A stretch of 64,000 nucleotides of DNA from JANXQG01 sp963804375 (GCA_963804375.1 CAWDQE010000015.1:496001-560000), one strand, 5' to 3'; shown: positions 15,494 to 23,907, counted from the first letter of the stretch. A program made the numbers and translations. The notes: a model not told the origin generated them from the sequence alone.

Positions 15494-18409
15494 ATGCCAC
15501 ACAACAAGAAAACCATCCAGGACCGGCTTGAGAAGGTAACCAGAACCTTCTTCGAAGGTTTTCAGAAGGAACACCAGGCGTTTTCAAAATCCCTCCAAGG
15601 CATCCCCGACGCCCCAGGGCAGCGATGGTACGCTTCGGTGATGCTCAACCGGCTGATGTTCGTCTATTTCATGCAGTCGAAGGGATTCCTGGGCGGCGGC
15701 GACAAGGATTATTTGCGCAGCAAACTGGACCAGAGCAAGCTCCGCGGCAAAGACCGTTATTATCGTGAATTTCTCAGGCCGCTGTTCTTCGCAGGCTTCG
15801 CCCGGCGCGGGCGCCGTGCTTGCACGGTCGGCGAGCGGTCGGCCGCCACCAACGCCCTGCTGGGCGTGGTCCCCTATCTCGATGGCGGCTTGTTCGAGAG
15901 ACATCCGATCGAGGAACTGCACGGCGAGGCGATCTGCATTCCCGACGCCGCCTTCGAGAGGCTTTTCGACTTCTTCCACGGCTACCATTGGCACTTGGAT
16001 GAACGGCCCTTGCGGGAAGACGACGAAATCAACCCCGACGTGCTGGGCTATATCTTCGAGAAGTACGTCAACCAGAAGCAGATGGGGGCCTACTATACCA
16101 AGGAAGACATCACCGACTACATCGCCACGAACACCGTCATCCCTTTTCTCTTGGATGCCACGGCGGAGAAATGCCCCGGCGATGGCACGCCCTGGGACTT
16201 GTTGCGTGACCGCCCTCACGCCTACATTTACCCGGCCTTCCGCAGGGGCGTTCTCGGTGACGAGGGCAACGTGTTGCCAGAGTCCGGTCGGGGTGAGGCC
16301 GGCATCCTAAGTCCGCCTCTCCTTCCGGGAGAGGGCAGGGGTGAGGGCGGTCAACAGCCCACGTTGCCCGGCGAGACCTGGCTGGAGTATGTTTCCCGCC
16401 GACGGCGTTGTCTGGATCTGCGCGACAAGCTTGCCAAGGGCGAGGTCCAATCGGTCAACGACTTGATCACGCTGAACCTCGACATTCGTCAATTCGCCCA
16501 AGACACCATTGTCAACTGCCGATCGCCGGAATTCTTGGCCGCATTCTTCACGGTCCTCCGTGGCGTGACGGTCCTCGACCCGACGTGTGGCTCCGGCGCC
16601 TTCCTGTTTGCGGCCCTGAGTATCCTGGAACCGCTCTACGCAGCTTGCCTCGACCGCATGCAGCAGTTTCTGGCCGCTGTGAACAGCGAGTCCGCGACCC
16701 GCGGGATGGGCAACGACAATAGACCGCCCCCCACCGATGCGCAGACCAGGTGTTTGCGCGAGTTCCGGGAGATTCTCAAGTCCGCCGGCAGCCATCCCAA
16801 CCGAGAATACTTCATCCGCAAGTCAATCATCCTGCAGAACCTTTTTGGCGTGGACCTTATGGAGGAGGCCGTCGAAATCTGCAAACTGCGGCTGTTGCTC
16901 AAGCTGGTTGCCCAGGTTGCCCCCGACCCGGCCAAGGAGAACCTGGGGCTGGAGACCTTGCCCGACATCGACTTCAACATCCGCGCCGGAAACGCGCTGA
17001 TCGGTTACACGACCCTCGCCGAAATCTGCCGCCGTCGGCAAGCGGGCACGCGGGGGGGAAGGTCCGCGTTTGAACAAGCGGAAATCGACGATATCCAGCG
17101 GCAGGCCCTCCACATCCAGCGGCAATTCGATCTCTTCCGCCAGCAACAATCCGCTGCTCAATCGCCGCAGGGACCCTGTCAGGCCAAGGAGACGCTCGCC
17201 GCAGAGATGGGAAGACTGGCGTCGAAGCTCGACCGCCATCTGGCCGGCGAGTACGGGATCGATGCCGGCAACCCCAAGATGGCCGATGAATTCCAGAAAT
17301 GGCGCGACGACTATCGCCCCTTCCACTGGTGCGTCGAGTTCTACGGCATCGTGGCCGCGGGCGGCTTCCAGGTAGTTATCGGCAATCCACCCTACGTCGC
17401 CGCGCACCGGGTCAGGAAAGACTATGCCGTGCGAGGATATCTCACGGAGAAATGTCCCGACATCTACGCCTGGTGTCTGGAGCGGGTGGCCGGGCTGGTG
17501 GCCGATTCCGGTCGCACGGGCATGATCGTGCCCTTGAGTCTCGGCTTCAGCGGTGGTTTTGACAGTCTCCGCCGCCTGATCTTCCGCAGTTACGCCGAGA
17601 ACTGGTTCTCCTCGTACGGGCGGATTCCCTCGGCGCTGTTCAGCTTTGACGTCCGCGTACGCAACACGATTCACCTTGGCCACCGAGGTTCTGCGGCCCC
17701 CCGTTGCCACACGACGCGGCTGCACCGCTGGTTTGCGGCGGCCCGCCCGGCGCTGTTTCAGTGTCTGCAGTACGCCACCTTCTCGCCCGAGCGGTGGGCA
17801 TTCCGCATACCGAAACTCGACTCCACGGAACTTGTAAAGGCCTTTGAGAGGCGCTTAGAGGCCGGCCTTGGGTCTGTTGCCGACGATTTCTCCGCCAGTG
17901 TCCGCGGCCTGGCGCTTCATTACAAGAAGACGGCCTACAACTGGCTGAGTTTCTGCCGCCGCCTTCCCCCCTGTTTCGATGATGCCGGCAAGGCCATTGA
18001 ACAGACCAAATTCGGCAGCGTGCTGTTCGGCAGCGAGGAGTTGCGAGACCTATGCCTCTTGCTGCTCAACGGCAAACTCGCGTTCACGTTCTGGATGGCC
18101 ATCGGCGACGATTTCGACCTCACCCTCTGGATGTTCGGCGACCTGCCGCTGAGGCCCTCGCGTCTGTCGGATGCGGTCCGCAAGCGACTGTTGCCCTTGG
18201 CCGGTGGCATCGAGGCGGCAATGGAGGCCGCTACGAGCTTCAAACGGAACGCCGGCAAGCAGGTCGGCAACTACAACCTGGCCCGCTGTCGCGAGGCCAC
18301 CGATCTCAGCGACCGCATTTTCGCGGAGGAGTTCGGCTTCTCCGACGTGTGGCACGAAGTCGAATTGCTTTATGCCCAAACGGTCAAGACGGATTTTTCC
18401 GCGGAATGA
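15494..18409 (+). CDS. Eco57I-like class I DNA (adenine) methyltransferase / type II R-M protein
   Basis: 971 residues. An N-terminal helical region (RWYASVMLNRLMFVYFMQSK) is typical of Eco57I/PglX-like proteins. Motif I DPTCGSGAFLF lies near residue 361, motif IV NPPY at about 631, and 'FGVDLMEEAVEICKLRLLLKL' between them marks the SAM fold. The order (I then IV) and NPPY indicate N6-adenine methylation. I see no PD-(D/E)XK nuclease motif, so it may be a modification-only enzyme or use an uncharacterised nuclease region. An in-frame REP-like palindrome encodes about 11 residues near 273-285. It begins 7 bases after queE, which is unusual context for an R-M gene. Confidence 0.85.
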   Translation: MPHNKKTIQDRLEKVTRTFFEGFQKEHQAFSKSLQGIPDAPGQRWYASVMLNRLMFVYFMQSKGFLGGGDKDYLRSKLDQSKLRGKDRYYREFLRPLFFAGFARRGRRACTVGERSAATNALLGVVPYLDGGLFERHPIEELHGEAICIPDAAFERLFDFFHGYHWHLDERPLREDDEINPDVLGYIFEKYVNQKQMGAYYTKEDITDYIATNTVIPFLLDATAEKCPGDGTPWDLLRDRPHAYIYPAFRRGVLGDEGNVLPESGRGEAGILSPPLLPGEGRGEGGQQPTLPGETWLEYVSRRRRCLDLRDKLAKGEVQSVNDLITLNLDIRQFAQDTIVNCRSPEFLAAFFTVLRGVTVLDPTCGSGAFLFAALSILEPLYAACLDRMQQFLAAVNSESATRGMGNDNRPPPTDAQTRCLREFREILKSAGSHPNREYFIRKSIILQNLFGVDLMEEAVEICKLRLLLKLVAQVAPDPAKENLGLETLPDIDFNIRAGNALIGYTTLAEICRRRQAGTRGGRSAFEQAEIDDIQRQALHIQRQFDLFRQQQSAAQSPQGPCQAKETLAAEMGRLASKLDRHLAGEYGIDAGNPKMADEFQKWRDDYRPFHWCVEFYGIVAAGGFQVVIGNPPYVAAHRVRKDYAVRGYLTEKCPDIYAWCLERVAGLVADSGRTGMIVPLSLGFSGGFDSLRRLIFRSYAENWFSSYGRIPSALFSFDVRVRNTIHLGHRGSAAPRCHTTRLHRWFAAARPALFQCLQYATFSPERWAFRIPKLDSTELVKAFERRLEAGLGSVADDFSASVRGLALHYKKTAYNWLSFCRRLPPCFDDAGKAIEQTKFGSVLFGSEELRDLCLLLLNGKLAFTFWMAIGDDFDLTLWMFGDLPLRPSRLSDAVRKRLLPLAGGIEAAMEAATSFKRNAGKQVGNYNLARCREATDLSDRIFAEEFGFSDVWHEVELLYAQTVKTDFSAE
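16314..16347 (+). repeat. REP-like palindrome inside the methyltransferase gene
   Basis: A short hairpin (CCTCTCCTTCCGGGAGAGGG followed by CAGGGGTGAGGG). A diverged relative occurs at about 19663-19712 (CCTCGCCCCGCGGGAGAGG...GGGTGAGGG), there ending a gene fragment. In the methyltransferase it is read in frame as a PLLPGEGRGEGG-type segment between conserved blocks, so it looks like an inserted repeat tolerated as a surface loop. Confidence 0.6.
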
Positions 18410-18490
18410 ATTCCCTTCCCTGCCGCTTGCGTGTAAGATGACTTGCCGGTGCGATGAGCACCCGATTCGCGAGACACGAATGGGGGCCGG

Positions 18491-19217
18491 ATGATGAAAA
18501 AAGAACCCGAACCAATCGACGCGCCCACGCAGCCGTCGGTCCAGACCTTCTGCGACGAAGCCCGAGAGCTTGGCGCCCTGGACGCGGTCGTGGTTTCGCC
18601 GCCGCGGCAGGTTTTCACCGCCACCTGGGTGCGGCTGCGGTGCCAATACGGCTGTTCGGAATATGGCCAGTGCCTTACCTGCCCGCCACACTCGCCGACG
18701 CCCGAGACCACCCGCAAGATGCTCGACGAGTACCAAGCGGCGATCCTGCTGCACGGCGACAACTGGGAGTCGGTGCGAGACATCGCTCGAGGCCTGGAAC
18801 GCAAGGTGTTCCTGGCGGGCTATTACAAGGCGTTCGCGTTTCTGTGCGGGCCGTGTTGGCTGTGCAAGACATGTGCGGTGGCCGGGCAGAAGCGGGGGAA
18901 GGTTGCCAAGTGCACGCATCCCGACCTGGCCCGGCCGGCGATGGAAGCCGCCGGGATCGAACGTCTTCGCCACGGCCCGCGCGGCCGGGTTGCCCATCGA
19001 GGTGGTGCGCTCCGAGAATTGCCAGCAGAATTACTATGCCTTGGTGCTGGTGGAGAGGCCCGCCTGCGCGAAATCAGCATTATGCTCGCCCTGGACCTTA
19101 TGCCGGTTTTGTTCCACGATGCGATTAGGCGAGCATGCGCTAGAGGGGCAGCAAATGCCGTATTCCGGTCGCGTAGCGACCATTGACGGTAGCCGTGGGT
19201 TTCAACCCACGTTGTGA
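18491..19217 (+). pseudogene. DUF2284-type metal-binding protein, frameshifted, with a repeat-derived C-terminus
   Basis: ATG at 18491. The cysteine-rich core is clear: LRCQYGCSEYGQCLTCPPHSP, then 'CGPCWLCKTCAVAGQKRGKVAKC', matching a small Cys-rich family thought to bind metal or Fe-S. At about 18960 one base too many (GATCGAACG) shifts the frame; the expected end (VFATARAAGLPIEVVRSEN, then YYALVLVE) continues in the next frame. After that point the 146-bp repeat starting at 19066 supplies about 50 unrelated residues and the stop at 19217. The shift may be a sequencing error. The foreign tail is real, because the same sequence occurs at 36984-37129. Confidence 0.75.
19066..19211 (+). repeat. 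146-bp dispersed repeat, copy 1
   Basis: Begins GCGCGAAATC and ends TTCAACCCACG. An almost identical copy of the same length lies inverted at 36984-37129, with only a few base differences. The distal third contains two perfect small palindromes, GTCGCGTAGCGAC-like and CGTGGGTTTNAACCCACG, which also occur alone at 36821-36867. Here it overwrites the 3' end of the DUF2284 gene. I see no terminal inverted repeats or flanking duplication, so the mobilisation route is unknown. Confidence 0.8.
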
Positions 19218-19234
19218 AACACAAGTCCGGCAAC

Positions 19235-19476
19235 GACCCCATCCAGCTCGCCTGGATGGTGAAGGAGGTTGGACAGCTGAGCACCGACGGCATTGAGAAT
19301 CAGACCCCATCCAGCTCGCTTGGATGGTGAATCAGGTTGCCCAGCTAGTCCATTCTCGCGCCGTAGCCGTACAACCTCCTTCACCCACGGGACGAGCCCG
19401 TGGGGGTCGTTTGTCTTCTTCTTATCCGTTCTAGCCATTCAGCCTTGTTCACCATCCGGGCGAGCCGGATGGGGTC
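19235..19476. repeat. Cluster of four REP-like palindromes
   Basis: Two direct copies of a palindromic unit GACCCCATCC-A-GCTCG..GGATGGTGAA lie at 19235-19263 and 19303-19331. A variant built on CCCACGGG...CCCGTGGG is at 19380-19409, and an inverted copy is at 19448-19476. All share GACCCC and GGTGAA feet around a TCG centre, so the stems vary while the ends are conserved. This is the organisation expected of REP/BIME arrays. A RAYT gene that could move such units lies at 25897-26565. Confidence 0.65.
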
Positions 19477-19480
19477 CGAG

Positions 19481-19693
19481 ATGTGTGTAACTGAGCAGTC
19501 ACTTTGCGCGGCGGAGCCCTTCCGGGCCATGCTCGCGGAGATGGAAGGCTTCCTGGCCCGACAGCAGAAACCGGAGCTTGCCCACCTGACCGGCCCGTTC
19601 GCCGAGCGCATGGTAGCGCTGGCGAAAGTGGTCGGTTCAGCCGTGAGGACCGAATTGGGCCTCATGTCCCCTCGCCCCGCGGGAGAGGACTAG
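19481..19693 (+). pseudogene. Short hypothetical protein or gene fragment
   Basis: About 70 residues from ATG at 19481 with coding-like composition (FRAMLAEMEGFLARQQKPEL, then FAERMVALAKVVGSAVRTEL). It starts directly after a REP palindrome and ends inside another REP-like repeat. Probably the remains of a longer gene. No family recognised. AT-rich simple sequence (variations of GAGATTTG) fills 19720-19890. Confidence 0.3.
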
Positions 19694-19895
19694 GGTGAGG
19701 GCCAGGGGCGAAATCCCAAGTCTCAAGCACCAAATTGCAAACAAGTTGAAAGCACCAATCTCGAATGACCGAAACAGTTCTGGATCAAGATCGGCTGGGA
19801 CTTGGGATTTGAGATTCTGGATCGGTTTGGGGTTTGTAATTTGTGATTTTGGATTTGTTTGAGATTTGAGATTTGTAGTTTGAGATTTCCCCCCC

Positions 19896-20237
19896 CTACC
19901 CCGGCCATCTTCCGATCGGGCAATCCTCATGCGGCAGCCAAGCCTTCTTGTCGATGAAGCACCGGCAGAGCGAGCATCGCGGGTCTTGGAGGTATTGGCA
20001 AGAGCGGCAATGGCCCATGCGAATCTCGTGCAGCGGCTGGTCGACCGTCTTGAAGCCGGAGGCCACGAAGCGGGCCATCGAGGCAGCGAAGGATGCGGCT
20101 GCATGGGGGAGGCTCGCCGGAACGGGTATGGGCGTCCTATCCTCGCCGCCTTGTGCGGCAGGATCGACGCTTTTGTCTTCGCCTTGCCCAATCGAGCTTT
20201 GGCCCTCGTGTTCGATCATCCTGGCTTTGGCTCCCAT
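19896..20237 (-). CDS. Cysteine-rich (zinc-ribbon-like) hypothetical protein
   Basis: Up to 113 residues. The C-terminus carries a strong pattern CRSCQYLQDPRCSLCRCFID followed by KKAWLPHEDCPIGRW, that is CxxC, CxxCxC and a final CP..W, which should bind a metal. The middle (LPHAAASFAASMARFVASGF) looks helical. The first 40 residues are less convincing, and the true start may be an internal codon. Similar short Cys-rich proteins occur in planctomycetes and their phages; the function is unknown. Confidence 0.5.
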   Translation of the reverse strand: MGAKARMIEHEGQSSIGQGEDKSVDPAAQGGEDRTPIPVPASLPHAAASFAASMARFVASGFKTVDQPLHEIRMGHCRSCQYLQDPRCSLCRCFIDKKAWLPHEDCPIGRWPG

Positions 20238-20424
20238 CTGGGTCTAATGAGTTGTCGTTCGCTTGCAGCCGCCTTCGGTCGGGAACCCGCTGGCGCGGGC
20301 GTTGAGGGGCGAGGGAGCGGGACAGCGGGTCGCCGTTGCCGTGAGCCGCCGCCCGATCCGTACGATTCCGGGGTGTCCTCTTCTCCGTCTCATCGGTTGA
20401 TCACGCCGCAATCGGCGGCGCGAC

Positions 20425-20556
20425 ATGAACTGGGAACGATTCCAACGGCTACTGAAGCGCTATCGCCTTCGGTCGGCCCGAATCGTTCACTCGGTCGTCA
20501 AGAAGCGAAACCATGACCTGACGAGCCGTATGCTCTAATGTGTGCATGTACGGATC
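20425..20556 (+). ncRNA. Possible 3' relic of a group II intron (domain V-like hairpin)
   Basis: 20523-20556 is exactly 34 bases and has the shape of domain V: GAGCCGTATGC, a loop, then GCATGTACGGATC, with the AGC triad position kept. The base pair that is usually G-U near the foot is G-A here. Just upstream a 37-codon open frame (20425-20538, MNWERFQRLLKRYRLRS...) runs into the hairpin and could be the tail of an intron-encoded protein. A second strong hairpin follows (CCTGGGCGGGCAACCGCCCAGG). No reverse transcriptase is left. Identification is tentative. Confidence 0.4.
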
Positions 20557-20582
20557 CGTGGGAGCCCTGGGCGGGCAACCGC

Positions 20583-20692
20583 CCAGGGCCACCTGGCCCC
20601 CCGGTCTGACCCCCGGTCCGACCCCTTCCGGCTCGGACCCCTTCCGGCTCGCACCCCGTCGGCTCGCACCCTCCGGCGAGCTTGCCGCTTAA
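20583..20692 (+). repeat. Degenerate minisatellite
   Basis: A C-rich stretch of imperfect short units built on GACCCCTTCCGGCTCG and GCACCC..CGGCTCG, about five units long. No coding sense is evident. It lies between the intron relic and the LRR gene. Confidence 0.5.
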
Positions 20693-20739
20693 TCGATCGG
20701 GTTGTCCCTTCGCGCTGGACTGGGACACCGTGCCGTAGG

Positions 20740-21642
20740 TCAGTTCACAATCCATGGCGAGAAGATGCATCTGGGCAACACCCGTTGCAGTTCCTTCAGA
20801 GCTTCCGGCGTCACCTTAGAATCCGAGAGGTCGAGCACTCGCAGGTTCACCAGACCTTCGATATGTCGCAGACCCGCATTCGTCACGTTCGTCTTAGCAA
20901 GGCCCAACGCTTCAAGCCTGGTCATTCCCTTAAGATTCTCTAAGTCCGCGTCGGTGATAGGCGTCCCTTCCAAATTTATGCGCCGGAGTTCAGGCAAGGC
21001 CGCAAGGCGTGCCAAACCCGCACCGGTAATTCGTGTTTCACACAGTTCCAGATGTCTCAGCCGTTTTAGTCCTCGAAGATTCTCCAGGCAAGCGTCGGTC
21101 AGTTGGCTTTGATGAACGGTCAACTCGGTTATCTCGGGCAACTGTGCGAGGTGCGCAAAGACATCGGGTCCGCGGCAATCAGCTCCAGACACAACGACGC
21201 AATACACTCTTGTAAAGAAATCGTCGCCAAGCAGCCTCATAAGAAACGGTCGATCCAATGGCAGGTCGGTGTCATATACGACGCCTGCCCCGAGTTCGCT
21301 TATCGCGGCGATGGCCTCCTGCTGGCGCTTCGCCTGCCGTATTTCAAAGCCCAGCCAACTGCACGGAACCGCGAGAACAAGAGTAAGCAGGAGCAGCGAG
21401 CGAACATCGAACTTTGGTCGCTGGCGCAAGGCCATTGCGACGGCGAACCAAAGAAGCAAGAACGCCAGTGTAACGCCGAGGGTTCCCAGCGTGATCAGTA
21501 CAGACCACCCCTTATGAGAACGATTCAATTCCGTCCACTGAAACCTCTCTGAAAGCCAGAGAATGGCTTCTGCAACTACTAGACCAAGCAGCACCCAGTC
21601 TAGCTTAGTCCGGTTCCGTTCGCATTCGCTAGGACTTTTCAT
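20740..21642 (-). CDS. Membrane-anchored leucine-rich-repeat protein
   Basis: 300 residues. Three hydrophobic segments lie in the first 105 residues (VLLGLVVAEAILWL, SVLITLGTLGVTLAFLLLWF, SLLLLTLVLAVPCSWLGF). Then comes an extracytoplasmic part with about five 24-residue LRRs (LRHLELCETRITGAGLARL, LRRINLEGTPITDADLENL, LRVLDLSDSKVTPEALKEL). The ribosome site is weak. LRRs of this ribonuclease-inhibitor-like 'ITDAGL' type are greatly expanded in planctomycetes. The ligand is unknown. A secreted homologue is encoded at 24534-25754. Confidence 0.85.
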   Translation of the reverse strand: MKSPSECERNRTKLDWVLLGLVVAEAILWLSERFQWTELNRSHKGWSVLITLGTLGVTLAFLLLWFAVAMALRQRPKFDVRSLLLLTLVLAVPCSWLGFEIRQAKRQQEAIAAISELGAGVVYDTDLPLDRPFLMRLLGDDFFTRVYCVVVSGADCRGPDVFAHLAQLPEITELTVHQSQLTDACLENLRGLKRLRHLELCETRITGAGLARLAALPELRRINLEGTPITDADLENLKGMTRLEALGLAKTNVTNAGLRHIEGLVNLRVLDLSDSKVTPEALKELQRVLPRCIFSPWIVN

Positions 21643-22033
21643 TCTTAGGAATCTCGCCGGCTCTTCGAATGGTGTCGGGAAGCGGTGTCCGGCCGGCGCT
21701 CACTAGGGGATTTGAAATATGTCCACCTGTCCACCTGGGGCAACGTCGGGGCGGCGCGTGTTCTCTGGCGCATGATGTTGCCTTCCCCTGTCAGAACAAG
21801 GTCGGCACGCCGAAACACTGATTTCGGAGCTCAATGGCTGGCCTGCGTGTGCCCCTGCCAACGCCTCACCTGCGATGTTACCACCGCCGGCGCGTGACTC
21901 GGGGCTAGAACGGTTCGCTACTCTTTTTCTATGCGGCTCTTTCATCCGCTACTCCTTGCCGGCTTTAACCGGCGCTTTCCCTGACCCCATCGCCACGATC
22001 CCGCCACGATCCTGGTGCTCGCCCGCCCAATTA
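21643..22033. other. Intergenic stretch without a recognisable gene
   Basis: About 390 bases. Open frames here are short and lack ribosome sites or family resemblance. I see only a small direct repeat (CACGATCCCGCCACGATCC near 21995) and no defensible promoter or terminator. Confidence 0.4.
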
Positions 22034-22521
22034 TCAGTGATGTTTCCGTCTTTTCTTTTGTTCTACAATCCAGAGATCCCCAACGTTCACCGTCTTAATC
22101 GCGCGCCAATTACCTTTACCTTCATCGCGGTTCAAAACGATCAATTGTCCCCAATCCAAGAAATTATTAAGATCCTTGCAGTGCTTCACGTAAACAATCG
22201 CTTGCTCACCGCCATTACCGATACCCGGACGCGACACGTAGAGATAGTGTTGCGTAGCCTGCGTCGCACGCAACTTGTCAATCTCCTCGTCATACTGGCC
22301 AAGGAAACCGTACCTTAGTTTCTCGTCCAGCCGACGGCGGATTACATACGCTTTCTGATTGTTGTCGATGAAGCTTCGGAGAGTGTCACTTTTCAGTTCA
22401 GGAATCGACGAAGCAAGTTGTCCAAGGTCACTGTCCGAGCCGAGGAACATCTGCTCTAGTTCCCCTAGGGATTTCGTATCTCTGGTCAAAATACAGATGT
22501 CCGGGGCAACCATCTTGCGCG
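22034..22521 (-). pseudogene. 3' half of a gene split by the IS3-family element
   Basis: About 160 residues of coding-like sequence (ICILTRDTKSLGELEQMFLG, then YVIRRRLDEKLRYGFLGQYD and 'VGDLWIVEQKKRRKHH'). The first few residues come from the IS end, and there is no ribosome site, so this is a C-terminal portion only. The matching N-terminal half is at 23908-24067, on the other side of the insertion and in the same orientation. I recognise no domain. The whole protein would be about 210 residues with one N-terminal membrane span. Confidence 0.6.
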
Positions 22522-22595
22522 GGACCCGGAAAACTGGGCGCACGGTTAAGGTGTGGAATGGATGCCCTTAACCGAGTTTCAGAAAGGATTCAGCG

Positions 22596-22895
22596 ATGGC
22601 GAAGCGACGGAGTCGCAAGCGTTACGATTCGACGTTCAAGGCGAAGGTGGCCTTGGCGGCGGTGCGTGGAGACAAGACGATCAGTGAATTGGCCAGTCAG
22701 TACGCCGTGCATGGCAACCTGGTCAGCCAGTGGAAACGCAAGCTCCTGGCCAATATCGAGCTTGTCTTTACGGAAGCGGACGATGGCCAACGAGAAGATC
22801 GTGAGGCCCTGCTGGACGACCTGTACCAACAGATCGGCCGGCTGAAGGTCGAGCTCGAGTGGCTCAAAAAAAAAGCTGCCCAGTTCGATCACTGA
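22596..22895 (+). CDS. IS3-family OrfA (helix-turn-helix DNA-binding)
   Basis: 99 residues. The HTH_Tnp_1 pattern is visible (RKRYDSTFKAKVALAAVRGD, then 'ISELASQYAVHGNLVSQWKR'), followed by a leucine-rich coiled coil (DDLYQQIGRLKVELEWLKKK) used for dimerisation. It ends just after a run of nine A (22866-22874), the usual place for frameshifting to OrfB. Here a classical -1 shift would hit an early stop; the frame of OrfB fits a +1 or -2 shift, or loss of one A. Confidence 0.9.
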   Translation: MAKRRSRKRYDSTFKAKVALAAVRGDKTISELASQYAVHGNLVSQWKRKLLANIELVFTEADDGQREDREALLDDLYQQIGRLKVELEWLKKKAAQFDH

Positions 22896-22896
22896 G

Positions 22897-23742
22897 TTGC
22901 GGCGGCTGATCGACTCGGACCACGCGGCCCTGAGCATCACCAGGCAATGCGAGTTGCTGGGCTTGTCGCGTTCATCGTGCTATTACCAAAGGATGGAAAC
23001 GTCGGCGGAGGATTTGAAGCTGATGCGGATCATGGACGAGGTACACCTTCGCTTGCCTTTTTACGGATCACGGAGACTGACATGGAGTTTGCAGCAAGAA
23101 GGCTATGCGGTGGGCCGCAAACGCATTCAGCGTCTCATGCGGGTGATGGGGATCGAGGCGATCTACCCGCGGCCGCGGACCAGCGAGCCGCATCCAGACC
23201 ATCGTATTTACCCGTATTTGCTGCGGGACGTCGTGGTTTCGGCGGCGGACCAGGTGTGGAGCGCGGACATCACCTACGTGCCGATGCAGCACGGATTCAT
23301 GTATTTGGTTGCAATTTTGGATTGGCACAGCCGATACGTACTGGCGTGGCGCCTGTCGAATACGCTCGACAGCGACTTTTGTGTGGAGGCCCTCCGGGCC
23401 GCGTTACGTCGCGGTCGGCCGGCGATTTTCAACACCGACCAGGGGACGCAGTTCACCAGCCAGGCTTTCACGGGCGTGCTGGAACAGCAGGGGATTGCGA
23501 TCAGCATGGATGGCCGTCGCCGCGCCTTGGACAACGTGTTCATCGAACGGCTGTGGTGGAGCGTGAAGTACGAGAACGTGTACTTGCAGGGCTACGAAAC
23601 GGTAGCCGAGTTGAAGGCGGGCTTGACGTGGTACTTCGACTTCTACTGTCGTCGTAGACCACATCAATCGTTAGATAACCAATATCCATGGGACGTGTAC
23701 TGGGCCGATCGACGACAAAAACAACGACAATTTCGGCGCTAA
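22897..23742 (+). CDS. IS3-family OrfB (DDE integrase-type transposase)
   Basis: 281 residues, from TTG at 22897 one base after the OrfA stop. An HTH_21-like region (RRLTWSLQQEGYAVGRKRIQ) precedes the rve integrase core. The catalytic acids lie in WSADITYVP (Asp), FNTDQGTQF (Asp) and FIERLWW (Glu). The C-terminus has the IS3 signature 'FYCRRRPHQSLDNQYP'. It acts with OrfA, or as an OrfAB fusion, to cut and join the IS ends. Confidence 0.92.
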   Translation: MRRLIDSDHAALSITRQCELLGLSRSSCYYQRMETSAEDLKLMRIMDEVHLRLPFYGSRRLTWSLQQEGYAVGRKRIQRLMRVMGIEAIYPRPRTSEPHPDHRIYPYLLRDVVVSAADQVWSADITYVPMQHGFMYLVAILDWHSRYVLAWRLSNTLDSDFCVEALRAALRRGRPAIFNTDQGTQFTSQAFTGVLEQQGIAISMDGRRRALDNVFIERLWWSVKYENVYLQGYETVAELKAGLTWYFDFYCRRRPHQSLDNQYPWDVYWADRRQKQRQFRR

Positions 23743-23808
23743 AATTTCGGCCTACGGCCGACTTAGGCTGGAGAGTCTTTTAGCAGAACAAAAGGTACTG
23801 GCGGCTTT

Positions 23809-23846
23809 GCGGCCGCGCGACACCTGGGAGGGGTGTCGCGGGCCGC
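23809..23846 (+). terminator. Strong stem-loop in the IS 3' region
   Basis: GCGGCCGCGCGACACC pairs with GGTGTCGCGGGCCGC around a short loop, with one bulge. It lies between orfB and the right inverted repeat. No T run follows, so it is a structural hairpin that may block read-through rather than a proven intrinsic terminator. Confidence 0.4.
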
Positions 23847-23907
23847 TAGTCTCAGTCAAAACAGCACACCTTAACTTTACCCAAAAACTGTCCAGCGCGC
23901 CGGGTCC

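Larger units (their letters stand above)
22522..23907 (+). mobile_element. IS3-family insertion sequence (about 1.39 kb)
   Basis: It holds orfA and orfB of an IS3-type transposase. The ends are marked by inverted GGACCCGG (22522-22529) and CCGGGTCC (23900-23907), followed inwards on both sides by GTTAAGGTGTG, so the inverted repeats are imperfect. It interrupts a minus-strand gene whose halves lie at 22034-22521 and 23908-24067. I could not fix the exact target duplication. The transposase looks intact. Confidence 0.8.

Noticed and set aside
14012..18409. Complete Dpd-type DNA deazaguanine modification system
   Set aside because: Only queC and queE are present; no transglycosylase (DpdA) or associated restriction genes are seen, so the data support queuosine synthesis plus a neighbouring methyltransferase only.
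15494..18409. BREX PglX
   Set aside because: The methyltransferase has a related layout but none of the other BREX genes (BrxA/B/C, PglZ, BrxL) lies in the window.
19235..19476. CRISPR-like array
   Set aside because: The repeats are individually palindromic, irregularly spaced, partly inverted and have no uniform spacers; no cas gene nearby.
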